Assembly (NCBI RefSeq): GCF_023008405.1
Contig: NZ_CP095376.1
Coordinates: 3,186,001-3,250,000 of the forward strand
Reading direction: 5' to 3'
Origin: Amycolatopsis sp. FBCC-B4732
GTDB lineage: Bacteria; Actinomycetota; Actinomycetes; Mycobacteriales; Pseudonocardiaceae
Length of the DNA stretch: 64,000 nucleotides
Shown here: positions 45,401 through 52,595 of the stretch, one piece after another
Layout: each line of letters begins with the position of its first letter
How positions within the stretch are numbered: position 1 is the first letter of the stretch
Notes under the pieces: generated by a model
Database searches by the model: none
Told to the model about the DNA's origin: nothing
Seen by the model: only the letters and a program-made list of their open reading frames with translations
Program-made: the position numbers and the translations under genes

Positions 45401-46073
45401 GCTGGTTGTTCGCGTAGACGTCGTAGCCGGCGACCCCGGTGTTGTCGGTCGAGGCCGACCAGGTGAGCCGGATCTGGCCGCTCGCGGGCTGGGTGTAGGC
45501 GAGGTTGCCGGGGGCGGACGGCGGCTGCGTGTCCCCGCCGGCCGGGCCGTGCACCTCGAACTCCGACAGCTGCGCGGCGGGCCAGCCGGTGTTGGCGCTG
45601 ACGTTCAGCCGGACGTACCGGGTGCTGCCGGTGACGTCGACGGTGACGGTGTTGCCGGTGGCCGGGTCGAACCGGTAGCCGGCGGCGGGCTTGAGGTCGC
45701 TGAAGCTGGTCCCGTTGGTGCTGCCCTGGACGTTGAAGGTCTCGGTGCGGGCCTCCCAGTTCGCCGGGAGTTTCAGCACCACCTGGGCGACGGTGGTGGC
45801 CGCGCCGAGGTCCGCCTGGACCCACTGCGGGAACTGGTTGTTGGCGCTCTCCCAGTAGGTGGCCTGGTTGCCGTCGCCGACGTTCGAGGCGGGGTAGCCG
45901 GCGAGCTGGCTGCTCGCGGTGTAGGTCGCGGCCGCCGCTTCCGCGGCAACAGCGGCGGGTGCGGGTGCGGGTGCGGGTGCGGGCACGTTGCCGGCAGCCA
46001 CGGCGGGTGCGGCCAAGAGGAGGGACAGGGCGGCGTAGGTAGCCGCGCGCGACAGGAGTCGCTTCGTTCTCAT
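42480..46073 (-). CDS. Secreted multimodular GH87-type alpha-1,3-glucanase (mycodextranase-like)
   Basis: 1197-residue exported enzyme. From the ATG at 46073: signal peptide to about residue 28, Ala-Pro linker, F5/8 type C domain (about 50-180), fibronectin III (about 185-275), second F5/8 domain (about 280-415), two CARDB domains (about 418-640), a carbohydrate-binding beta-sandwich starting M-Y-E-A-E-D-G (about 650-800), and a right-handed beta-helix (about 815-1197). The helix holds R-D-T-F-A-D-G-V-N-L-T-N-G and A-R-S-T-G-D-D-S-F-A-L-F, the acid-rich motifs I associate with GH87 glucanases. Likely target is fungal-wall or bacterial alpha-1,3-glucan. Longer in-frame starts add a non-signal lead and are rejected. 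Confidence 0.82.
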   Translation of the reverse strand: MRTKRLLSRAATYAALSLLLAAPAVAAGNVPAPAPAPAPAAVAAEAAAATYTASSQLAGYPASNVGDGNQATYWESANNQFPQWVQADLGAATTVAQVVLKLPANWEARTETFNVQGSTNGTSFSDLKPAAGYRFDPATGNTVTVDVTGSTRYVRLNVSANTGWPAAQLSEFEVHGPAGGDTQPPSAPGNLAYTQPASGQIRLTWSASTDNTGVAGYDVYANNQLRGSVAGNVLTYTDSQPDGTTVSYFVRAKDAAGNQSGTSNTVTRTGTQAGTNLAVGKPITASSTEFTFVAANANDNSTSTYWEGGGGTYPNLLTVALGSNADLNQVVVKLNPDASWGPRTQTIAVEGREQSGTAFTTLAAAQTYSFSPGSGNTVTIPLSGRAADVRLRVTANSGAGGGQAAEFQVFGVPAPNPDLTVSAVSWSPQNPVETDAITASATVRNAGTAASGATNVNLYLGTTKVGTANVGALAAGASATVSANIGTRDAGSYQLTAKVDEANAVIEQNEANNSYTASTALVVSPVQSSDLVAATAWSPGNPSAGNTVTFSTTLRNQGTVASAAGAHGITVTVTDQNGTVVKTLSGSYTGAIAAGATAAPVTVGAWTAVNGRYTVKTVVANDANELPVKQANNTSTQALFVGRGANMPYDMYEAEDGVVAGGASVVGPNRTIGDLAGEASGRKAVTLNSTGSSVEFTTRASTNTLVTRFSIPDSAGGGGQNSTLNVYVDGTFLKAIDLTSHYAWLYGAETGPGNSPGAGPRHIYDEASAMLGTTVPAGHKIKLQKDAANSTNYAIDFVNFEQATATANPDPAHFAVPTGFTQQDVQSALDKVRQDTTLTGVYLPAGNYAMSSKLNVYGKAVTVTGAGPWFTKFSAPSGQENTDIGIDVQASANGSTFSGFAVFGNYTSRIDGPGKVFNLTNVANLTIDNIWVEHQVVMVWGTNVDNTTIKNSRIRDTFADGVNLTNGSTGNHVTNIEARSTGDDSFALFAATDLNPGNQYDNVFENLTSLTPWRAAGLAVYGGYSNTFRNLYIADTLTYSAITISSLDFGYPFLGFGPQPTTVQNASLVRDGGHFWGQQTFPAIWLFSASKEFRGIRVSDVDIESPTYSGIMFQTKYDGTTPEHPVEDTVLTNVSITGAHRSGDAFDAKSGIGIWANELPEPGQGPAVGSATFTGLTLSDNAQDIRNTTSTFTITRN

Positions 46074-46259
46074 GGGGTTCCTCGGATCCGGGGAGGAGGG
46101 GAGACGCGTCGGGACGGCACAACCAGGGAACGGACACGCGCGGAACCGGTCCGGCGGCGCACGCGGGCAGCACGTCATGGGCACCTCTTCGTCGAGGGCT
46201 TCCTGACGACTGCTTCGATTTCTCGCGCTGTTGTCAGGTTCTTGCACTGATTCGTTCAA

Positions 46260-46288
46260 GAGTTACCGTGACGGGGGTCTCAAGTCAA
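46260..46288 (-). promoter_or_regulatory. Putative promoter of the GH87 gene
   Basis: On the minus strand TTGACT (46288-46283) and TAACTC (46265-46260) are 17 bp apart. This would give a leader of about 180 nt before the start at 46073. The -10 match is weak. The leader itself shows no gene. Confidence 0.35.
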
Positions 46289-46300
46289 CGCCCGGGCCAC

Positions 46301-46339
46301 AAAAAGGCCTCCTCGCGGGGGATGCGAGGAGGCCTTTTT
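46301..46339. terminator. Strong bidirectional intrinsic terminator
   Basis: A 16-bp perfect stem opening AAAAAGGCCTCC and closing GGAGGCCTTTTT, with a 7-nt loop, lies 10 nt after the HxlR gene stop on the minus strand. It isolates HxlR transcription from the GH87 promoter. Confidence 0.9.
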
Positions 46340-46349
46340 GCGGCGTGGA

Positions 46350-46790
46350 TCAGGAGTGGACAGCCCCGAGCCGGATCGCGTGGGTGCCCGGCGCGTTGAC
46401 CGGCTCGCCACAGTGCGCGCAGACGGTGACCGGAAGCAGCTCTTCGCCACAGGCGTGACGCCAGAGGGTGGGCGGTTCGCCCTGGTGGACGTACTTGTCA
46501 CCCCAGGCCATCAGCCCGAGCAGGATCGGCTGCAACGCCCGCCCGGCTTCGGTCGGGTAGTACTCGTGCCGCGGCGGGTGGGCCTCGTACTGGACCTTTT
46601 CGAGCACCCCGGCGTCGACGAGCTTCCGCAGCCGGGTGGCGAGGATGTCCCGGCTGGCACCGGTGTTCTCGGCGATCTGGTTGAACCGCCGTTCGCCGAG
46701 CATGATCTCGCGCAACGCCAGGAGGCTCCACCGTTCACCGACGACCTCGAGGGCCTCGGCGACCGAGCACTCACGACCACGCCGGACCAT
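46350..46790 (-). CDS. HxlR family transcriptional regulator
   Basis: 146-residue winged-helix regulator. The HxlR start E-C-S-V-A-E-A-L-E-V-V-G-E-R-W-S-L-L-A-L-R-E is present (split here: C near residue 8). It is followed by R-F-N-Q-I-A and I-L-A-T-R-L-R-K-L-V-D-A-G-V-L. The C-terminal extension holds C-G-E-E-L and C-A-H-C-G-E-P-V, a possible zinc-binding knuckle beyond the usual HxlR length. GGAGGT lies just upstream of the ATG. It is divergent from a thiolase gene that it probably controls. Confidence 0.87.
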   Translation of the reverse strand: MVRRGRECSVAEALEVVGERWSLLALREIMLGERRFNQIAENTGASRDILATRLRKLVDAGVLEKVQYEAHPPRHEYYPTEAGRALQPILLGLMAWGDKYVHQGEPPTLWRHACGEELLPVTVCAHCGEPVNAPGTHAIRLGAVHS

Positions 46791-46803
46791 GCCACCTCCA
46801 TCG

Positions 46804-46819
46804 GGTTGAAAATCCAACC
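46804..46819. promoter_or_regulatory. HxlR operator candidate, site 1
   Basis: GGTTG-AAAATC-CAACC lies immediately upstream of the HxlR gene start (46790). The half-sites match those in the thiolase promoter (46960-46976), which supports one regulator acting on both. Confidence 0.45.
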
Positions 46820-46959
46820 TAGCACTGGGGTTGAGGGGCGCGCCGCCTCCGCCGCACCGGTCGGGCTGGGCAGGTCGGGCACCTCCAGGCGAGTCGAGCC
46901 GAGCGTCGGCCGGCACCCCACCCCCGCCCCAGCCCCCGCTGTGACGTGCCGGACAGGTG

Positions 46960-46976
46960 AGTTGTGTAATCCAACT
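46960..46976. promoter_or_regulatory. HxlR operator candidate, site 2
   Basis: AGTTG-TGTAATC-CAACT lies 50 nt upstream of the thiolase start. Core spacing and GTTG/CAAC half-sites match site 1. The sequence between the two sites (46820-46959) is GC-rich with no gene seen. Confidence 0.45.
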
Positions 46977-47025
46977 TACCCGGCGTATACCGAACACATC
47001 CCCGATCTGCGAGGAGGCAGACGCC

Positions 47026-48222
47026 ATGACGGACGCGGTGATCGTCGACGCGGTACGGACCCCCATCGGCAAGGGCAAGCCGAACGGAGCGCTCGCCGGG
47101 GTGCACCCGGTCGACCTGCATGCCCACGTCTTGCGCGAGCTCGTCCAGCGCACCGGCATCGACCCCGCCCGGATCGACGACGTCATCTCCGGGGCCGTCG
47201 GCCAGATCGGTGAGCAGAGCATGAACACCGCCCGCTGGGCCGCGCTGGCCGCGGGCCTCCCGGAATCGGTACCCGCCGTGACCGTGGACCGGCAGTGCGG
47301 GAGCAGCCAGCAGGCCGTCCACTTCGCCGCGCAGGGCGTCATCGCCGGTGCGTACGACGCCGTCATCGCCTCCGGGGTCGAGTCCATGAGCCGGGTGCCG
47401 ATGGGCAGCCAGGTCGCCGGGCGGGATCCGTTCGGGCCGCAGGTCGCCGCCCGCTACCCCGACGGGCTCGTGCCGCAGGGCATCAGCGCCGAGCTCATCG
47501 CCGCGAAGTGGGGCTTCAGCCGCGCTCAGCTCGACGAGTTCAGCGCCGAAAGCCACCAGCGGGCCGCGAAGGCGTGGGCGGACGGGAAGTTCGCCGGCGA
47601 GGTCGCGCCACTCAAGGCGCCCGGGCCGGACGGGGTGCTCGTCGACGTCACGACCGACGAGACCGTGCGGCCGGGCACCACGCCGGAGATCCTCGCCGGG
47701 CTCAGGCCCGCGTTCCGCGCCGACGTCTGGGAGCAGCGGTTCCCGGAGCTCGGCTGGCACGTCACCGCCGGGAACTCGTCGCCGATCAACGACGGTGCCG
47801 CCGCACTGATGATCACCAGCGCCGAGACGGCGAAGGCGCTCGGGTTGCGGCCGCGTGCCCGGCTCCACAGCTTCGCCGTCGCCGGCGACGACCCGCTGTA
47901 CATGCTCACCGGCGTCATCCCGGCCACCCGCAAGGTCCTCGACCGCGCCGGGCTGAGCGTGGCGGACATCGACGCGTTCGAGGTCAACGAAGCCTTCGCG
48001 AGCGTCGTGCTGGCCTGGCAGGCCGAGATCGGCGCGGACCTGGCCAAGGTCAACGTCAACGGCGGCGCGATCGCCATCGGGCACCCGCTCGGCGGCAGCG
48101 GCGCCCGGCTGATGACGACACTGCTGTCGGTGCTGGAGCAGACCGGCGGCCGCTACGGCCTGCAGACGATGTGCGAGGCCGGCGGACTCGCCAACGCGAC
48201 GATCGTCGAACGCCTGGACTGA
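47026..48222 (+). CDS. Acetyl-CoA acetyltransferase (thiolase family)
   Basis: 398-residue thiolase. The acyl-accepting Cys91 is in D-R-Q-C-G-S-S, the catalytic His353 in G-H-P-L-G-G-S-G-A-R, and the second Cys383 in M-C-E-A-G-G. N-E-A-F-A is present near residue 325. GAGGAGG lies 8 nt before the ATG. It condenses or cleaves acyl-CoA units, so either beta-oxidation or acetoacetyl-CoA formation is possible. Control by the divergent HxlR protein is inferred from the shared operator pattern. Confidence 0.93.
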   Translation: MTDAVIVDAVRTPIGKGKPNGALAGVHPVDLHAHVLRELVQRTGIDPARIDDVISGAVGQIGEQSMNTARWAALAAGLPESVPAVTVDRQCGSSQQAVHFAAQGVIAGAYDAVIASGVESMSRVPMGSQVAGRDPFGPQVAARYPDGLVPQGISAELIAAKWGFSRAQLDEFSAESHQRAAKAWADGKFAGEVAPLKAPGPDGVLVDVTTDETVRPGTTPEILAGLRPAFRADVWEQRFPELGWHVTAGNSSPINDGAAALMITSAETAKALGLRPRARLHSFAVAGDDPLYMLTGVIPATRKVLDRAGLSVADIDAFEVNEAFASVVLAWQAEIGADLAKVNVNGGAIAIGHPLGGSGARLMTTLLSVLEQTGGRYGLQTMCEAGGLANATIVERLD

Positions 48223-48572
48223 TGCGCCAGGTACGCCCGCAGCGCCGCCACGGCTCCCCCGGGATCCGCGGCGGCGACCGGGAACACCTCGTCGAAGCCG
48301 AGCGCGAGCAGGTCCGCGCGCGTGTTCCGCAGCCGGCCGCCGAGCACCACCGGCAGCTCGCCCAGGCCGGGGTCGGCGCGCACGCGGCGAAGCACGTCCA
48401 CCCCCGAAGCACCGCGCACAGTGGACAGCACCAGGCAGTCCGGCCGCTCCCGGCGGCAGACTTTCAGCACGTCGGCCGCCACCGACACTTCGTGCCCCTC
48501 GCGCTCGAGGACCACCCGCAACGCGACCAGGCTCCACGCGCCCGCGTCCAAACCCGACAGTACGACCTTCAT
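48153..48572 (-). CDS. B12-binding-fold-like protein lacking the cobalamin His motif
   Basis: 139-residue alpha/beta protein. It starts M-K-V-V-L-S-G-L-D-A-G-A-W-S-L-V-A-L and contains D-C-L-V-L-S-T-V, L-P-V-V-L-G-G-R and G-F-D-E-V-F-P, a pattern like the small subunit or domain of B12-dependent mutases. The D-x-H-x-x-G motif that supplies the lower cobalt ligand is absent (D-A-G-A-W-S instead), so cobalamin binding is doubtful. A response-receiver-like fold is an alternative. Its 3' end overlaps the thiolase gene by 70 nt on the opposite strand. It is downstream of the LigD-type polymerase gene. Confidence 0.6.
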   Translation of the reverse strand: MKVVLSGLDAGAWSLVALRVVLEREGHEVSVAADVLKVCRRERPDCLVLSTVRGASGVDVLRRVRADPGLGELPVVLGGRLRNTRADLLALGFDEVFPVAAADPGGAVAALRAYLAHQSRRSTIVALASPPASHIVCRP

Positions 48573-48607
48573 CCCGGGCAGAGCCGCGGGCGGGCGCGGA
48601 AAATACG

Positions 48608-49558
48608 TCAGTCCGGGTCGGGTGGTTCCTCGACGCCGTCGCGGTCGGCCCACTCCAGCAAGGGGTCGAGGGAGAACACGGCGTCGTCGATGCCCGCGTG
48701 GAGGTCGCCCAGCTCGGCGAAGCGGGCCGGGACGGTCGCGATGGTGCAGTCGCCCGGCTCGACGTCGTCGATCTCGTCCCACCGGATCGGCGTCGACACC
48801 GTGCCCTCGGGGTTGCCGCGCACCGAGTAGGCGGCGGCGATGGTGTGGTCGCGGGCGTTCTGGTTGTAGTCGACGAAGAGCAGCCGCGGGTCGCGGTCCT
48901 TGCGCCACCAGGTCGTGGTGACGTCGTCGGGGGCGCGCCGCTCGACTTCGCGGGCGAACGCGAGCGCCGCGCGGCGGACGTCGGTGAAGCCCCAGCGGGG
49001 TTCGATCCGGACGTAGACGTGCAGGCCGCGGCCGCCGGAGGTCTTCGGCCAGCCGACCGCGCCGAGCTCGTCGAGGACCTCGTGCGCGACGTGGGCGACC
49101 CGGCGCACGCGGTCGAACCCGCAGTCGGGCATGGGGTCCAGGTCGATGCGCCACTCGTCCGGCTTTTCGGTGTCGGCGCGCCGGGAGTTCCACGGGTGGA
49201 ACTCCACTGTGGACATCTGCACGGCCCAGGCGACGTGCGCCAGCTCCGTGACGCACAGCTCGTAGGCGTGCCTGCCGTAGCGCGGGAAGTCGACGCGCAC
49301 GGTCTCCAGCCACGGCGGCGCGCCGTTCGGCACGCGCTTCTGGTGCACCTTCTCCCCCGCGACGCCGGACGGGAAGCGGTGCAGCATGCACGGCCGCTCG
49401 CGCAGGGCGTTGACGATGCCGTCGCCCACCGAGAGGTAGTAGTTGACCAGGTCGAGCTTCGTCTCGCCGCGGGCCGGGAAGTAGACCCGGTCCGGGTTGG
49501 AGACCCGCACGGTCCGGTGCCCGACTTCGAGCTCCACCGCCGCCGACTTCTGCGCCAT
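48608..49558 (-). CDS. Stand-alone LigD-type DNA primase/polymerase domain protein
   Basis: 316-residue protein equal to the polymerase (POL) domain of LigD, an archaeo-eukaryotic primase-type enzyme that fills gaps in non-homologous end joining. It has the N-terminal V-S-N-P-D-R-V-Y-F-P, the metal pair in R-I-D-L-D-P-M-P, S-G-G-R-G-L-H-V-Y-V, and a third acid in L-L-F-V-D-Y-N-Q-N. Ligase and nuclease domains are absent and no ku gene is in the window, so it is a separated module. It is divergent from the PHP gene with 40 nt between starts. Confidence 0.92.
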   Translation of the reverse strand: MAQKSAAVELEVGHRTVRVSNPDRVYFPARGETKLDLVNYYLSVGDGIVNALRERPCMLHRFPSGVAGEKVHQKRVPNGAPPWLETVRVDFPRYGRHAYELCVTELAHVAWAVQMSTVEFHPWNSRRADTEKPDEWRIDLDPMPDCGFDRVRRVAHVAHEVLDELGAVGWPKTSGGRGLHVYVRIEPRWGFTDVRRAALAFAREVERRAPDDVTTTWWRKDRDPRLLFVDYNQNARDHTIAAAYSVRGNPEGTVSTPIRWDEIDDVEPGDCTIATVPARFAELGDLHAGIDDAVFSLDPLLEWADRDGVEEPPDPD

Positions 49559-49598
49559 GAGCCAGACGGTAGCCCAAAAACCGCGTTACGGTGGGTCG

Positions 49599-50436
49599 GT
49601 GAGCCTGCCGCCGGACGGTCACGTCCACACCGAATGGTCATGGGACACGGTCACCGGGTCGATGATCGGCTCGTGCGAGCGGGCCCTCGACCTCGGCCTG
49701 CCCTCGGTGGCGTTCACCGAGCACGCGGACCTGACGCCGTGGCTGATCCCCGAGCCGGTCCGCCCGCTGCTGCCGGACCACTTCCGGGTGCGGCTGCGCC
49801 CGGACGGCGTCCTCGAACCGCCGGCCCTCGACGTCGAGGGCTACCTGGCGACGGTCGCCGAGTGCCGCGACCGGTTCCCGGCGCTGCGGATCCTGTCCGG
49901 CGTCGAGCTGAGCGAGCCGCACTGGCACCGCCCGCGGGCCGACGCGCTGCTCGCGGCCCACGACTTCGACCGCGTCCTCGGCTCGGTGCACTCGCTCCCG
50001 GACGGCGACCACTACCACGAGCTGACCGTGGTTTCCGGGCGGCCGCCCGGCGAGATCCTGCGGGCGTACCTGACGGAGGTGCTCGGCCTGGTCGAGTCGA
50101 CGGCGGACTTCGCGGTGCTCGCGCACATCGACTACGCGCTGCGGTCCTGGCCCGCCGAGGGCCCGCCGTTCGCGGCGGCGGACTACGAGGAGGAGTTCCG
50201 GACGGTGCTGCGCGCGCTCAAGGCGAGCGGGCGGGCCCTGGAGGTCAACACGCAGGTGCCGCTGCCGGGCGAGGTGGTCCGCTGGTGGTTCCAGGACGGC
50301 GGCGAGGCGGTCACGTTCGGCAGCGACGCCCACGAGCCCGGCCTGGTCGGCCGGGGGTTCACCGAGGCCGCGGCACTGGTCGAGTCCTGCGGCTTCCGCC
50401 CGGGCCGCACCCCCCCACGACTTCTGGCGCCGCTGA
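49599..50436 (+). CDS. PHP-domain phosphoesterase (histidinol-phosphatase-like) with 3' frameshift
   Basis: Metal-dependent phosphoesterase, about 278 residues if the frame is restored. The GTG at 49599 leads into H-V-H-T-E-W-S-W-D (metal motif), then F-T-E-H-A-D, S-G-V-E-L-S-E-P-H, G-S-V-H-S-L and G-S-D-A-H-E-P. The frame as given breaks in a run of seven C (50410-50416): six C would yield R-T-P-H-D-F-W-R-R and TGA at 50434-50436, a normal end. As written the frame runs on through the palindromes into DNA antisense to the MFS gene, reaching 51374. It is either a genuine mutation or a homopolymer miscount. Confidence 0.8.
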
Positions 50437-50440
50437 CCCG

Positions 50441-50462
50441 CGCACTTTCACGTGAAAGTGCG
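50441..50462. repeat. Palindromic repeat, copy 1 (22 bp)
   Basis: GCACTTTCACGTGAAAGTGC flanked by C and G, perfectly self-complementary. It begins 5 nt after the expected PHP stop. Copies 2-4 occur at 50474-50495 and within the second PKS gene. It may serve as terminator for the convergent PHP and MFS genes. Confidence 0.85.
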
Positions 50463-50473
50463 GCCCCCAGGTG

Positions 50474-50495
50474 CGCACTTTCACGTGAAAGTGCG
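50474..50495. repeat. Palindromic repeat, copy 2 (22 bp)
   Basis: Identical to copy 1 and 11 bp after it. A degenerate third relative follows: CACTTTC (50510-50516) and GAAAGTG (50522-50528) around ATAGG. Together they fill most of the PHP-MFS gap. Confidence 0.85.
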
Positions 50496-50533
50496 GCCCC
50501 TCAGGTCGTCACTTTCATAGGGAAAGTGCGGGC

Positions 50534-52567
50534 TCAGGCCAGTGCGTGGCGGCCGTGGGCACGGGTCTCCGCGCTCTGGTCCAGCAGCCGCGCCGCCACG
50601 CGGCCGATCGCCGCGTCCAGCTCGGCGCGGTTGGTCGTGCCCCAGTCGCCGAGGCGGTCGGCCAGCCAGTCGTGCCAGGCCGCGACCACCTTCGCGAACT
50701 CCGCTCGGCCGGCGTCGGTCAGCTCCCACCCCTCACGCGCGTACCGCAGGTGGCCCGTCAGCTCCAGGCGGTTGAACGCCGGTTCGAGGACCGGGGCCGG
50801 GACGCCGAAGTGGTCGCCGATCGCCTTGAGCGTCGCCGGTTCGCCGCGGCGGTCGCGCAGGTGGACCTGCAGGAGGCACCAGATGCCCCCTTCGTCGAGG
50901 TCGCTGCCGGCGCGCTCGACGATCGCCGGGGCCACCTCGCGGCGCTCGCGGAAGAAGAGGGTCGCGACCGCGCGCTCCAGCTCGCGGTCGTCCGTCCGCG
51001 CTTCCGGCATCGCGAAGCCGTCGCCGAGGTCCGGGGCCGCCGCGCGGGCGGTGTCGCGCAGCGGGACCTCCTTGAGGAAGAACGCCAGCGCGAACGCGAC
51101 CAGGCCGACCGGCGCCGCCGCCAGGAACACCACGTGCAACGAGTCGCTGTACGCCTTGATCACCGGCGCGGACACCGCGTCCGGCAGCGCGTGCAAGGCC
51201 GTGGGCACCTGCAGCGCCCGCGGGTCGACGCCCGGGGGCAGCGACGCCACCGCCGTGGCCAGGTTCGGCGTCAGCTGGTTCGCGTACACCGTGCCGAAGA
51301 TCGCCGCGCCGAACGAACTGCCGATCGACCGCAGGAACGTGACGCCCGAGGTGGCCACGCCGAGGTCGGCGTAGTCGACGGTGTTCTGCACCGCGATGGT
51401 CAGCACCTGCATGCCCAGCCCGATCCCGAGGCCGAGCACGGCCATGTACGCCGACGCCTCCCAGAAGCCCGTGTCGGTGTCGAGCCGGGACAGCAGGTAG
51501 AGCCCGATCGTCATCCCGGCGGCGCCGAACAGCGGGAAGATCTTGTACCGCCCGGTCTTGCTCACCGCGTTGCCGGCGGCGATCGACGCCACGAGCAGCG
51601 CCAGCACCATCGGCAGCAGCCGGACGCCGGACGAAGTCGCCGACGTGCCCTGGACGTACTGCATGTACGTCGGCAGGTAGGACAACGCGCCGAGCATGGC
51701 GAAGCCGACGACGAAGCTCATGATCCCGGCGACGGTGAACACCGGGTTGCGGAACAGCCGCATCGGCAGCATCGGTTCCTTCGCCCGCAGTTCGGCGAAG
51801 ACGAACGCGGCGAGCAGCACCACCGAGCCGATCGCCATCCCGACGATCGTCGGCGAGCCCCACGCGTACTGCGTGCCGCCCCAGCTCGTCACCAGGGTCA
51901 GGCCGGTCGCGGCGAGGCCGATCAGCAGGATGCCGAGGTAGTCGATGACCGGCTTGACCGCGGCGCGGGCGTTCGGCATCGCCGAGGACGCCACGACCAG
52001 CACCACGACGACCAGCGGGATGTTGACGTAGAACGCCCAGCGCCAGGACAGGTGGTCGACGAAGAAGCCGCCGAGCATCGGGCCCGCGACGGTCACCACG
52101 CCGAACACCGAGCCGAGCACGCCCTGGTACTTGCCGCGCTCGCGCAGCGGGACGACGTCGGCGATGAGCGCGGTCGAGGTGACCATCAGCCCACCGCCGC
52201 CGAGGCCCTGCACCGCGCGCCAGACGATCAGCCACACCATGCTGTCGGCGAACCCGGCGAAGAACGAGCCGATGCCGAACACGACCACGGACAGCTGGAA
52301 CATCAGCTTGCGGCCGAAGAGGTCGCCGAGCTTGCCGACGACGACGGTCATGATGGTTTCGGCGAGCAGGTAGGACGTGACGACCCAGGACAGGTGCCCG
52401 GCGCCGCCGAGGTCGCCGACGATGGTGGGCAGCGCGGTCCCGACGATGGTCTGGTCCAGCGCGGCGAGCAGCATGCCGAGCAGCACGGCCCCGAAGACGG
52501 CGTTGACCCGCCCCTTGCTCAGCGGCGCGGGCGCCGGCTCGTGGGCGACCTCGGCGGTGGCCGTCAT
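50534..52567 (-). CDS. DHA2-type MFS drug exporter with C-terminal winged-helix domain
   Basis: 677-residue inner-membrane protein. Residues about 20-525 form a 14-helix DHA2 drug:proton antiporter: L-D-Q-T-I-V-G-T-A-L-P-T-I (motif D1), G-K-L-G-D-L-F-G-R-K (motif A), and motif C near G-P-M-L-G-G-F. Residues about 545-677 are soluble, with an L-E-R-A-V-A-T-L-F helix then L-K-A-I-G-D-H-F-G-V-P-A-P-V-L-E-P-A and L-R-Y-A-R-E-G-W-E-L-T-D-A-G-R, the pattern of a MarR-like winged helix. The ATG at 52567 is 28 nt after the GNAT gene. It probably exports the product of the adjacent PKS operon. Confidence 0.88.
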   Translation of the reverse strand: MTATAEVAHEPAPAPLSKGRVNAVFGAVLLGMLLAALDQTIVGTALPTIVGDLGGAGHLSWVVTSYLLAETIMTVVVGKLGDLFGRKLMFQLSVVVFGIGSFFAGFADSMVWLIVWRAVQGLGGGGLMVTSTALIADVVPLRERGKYQGVLGSVFGVVTVAGPMLGGFFVDHLSWRWAFYVNIPLVVVVLVVASSAMPNARAAVKPVIDYLGILLIGLAATGLTLVTSWGGTQYAWGSPTIVGMAIGSVVLLAAFVFAELRAKEPMLPMRLFRNPVFTVAGIMSFVVGFAMLGALSYLPTYMQYVQGTSATSSGVRLLPMVLALLVASIAAGNAVSKTGRYKIFPLFGAAGMTIGLYLLSRLDTDTGFWEASAYMAVLGLGIGLGMQVLTIAVQNTVDYADLGVATSGVTFLRSIGSSFGAAIFGTVYANQLTPNLATAVASLPPGVDPRALQVPTALHALPDAVSAPVIKAYSDSLHVVFLAAAPVGLVAFALAFFLKEVPLRDTARAAAPDLGDGFAMPEARTDDRELERAVATLFFRERREVAPAIVERAGSDLDEGGIWCLLQVHLRDRRGEPATLKAIGDHFGVPAPVLEPAFNRLELTGHLRYAREGWELTDAGRAEFAKVVAAWHDWLADRLGDWGTTNRAELDAAIGRVAARLLDQSAETRAHGRHALA

Positions 52568-52595
52568 CCGCACCCTCCTCGCTCGGCCTCCGAGG

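Noticed and set aside
42012..46250. Very long open frame on the plus strand opposite the GH87 gene
   Set aside because: It is the mirror of a real modular protein with signal peptide and domains. High GC keeps antisense frames open, and its translation is Val/Gly/Arg-rich with no motifs.
50437..51374. Extension of the PHP protein to about 625 residues
   Set aside because: Beyond the expected stop it reads palindromes and then DNA antisense to the MFS gene. The extension arises from one extra C in a C7 run.
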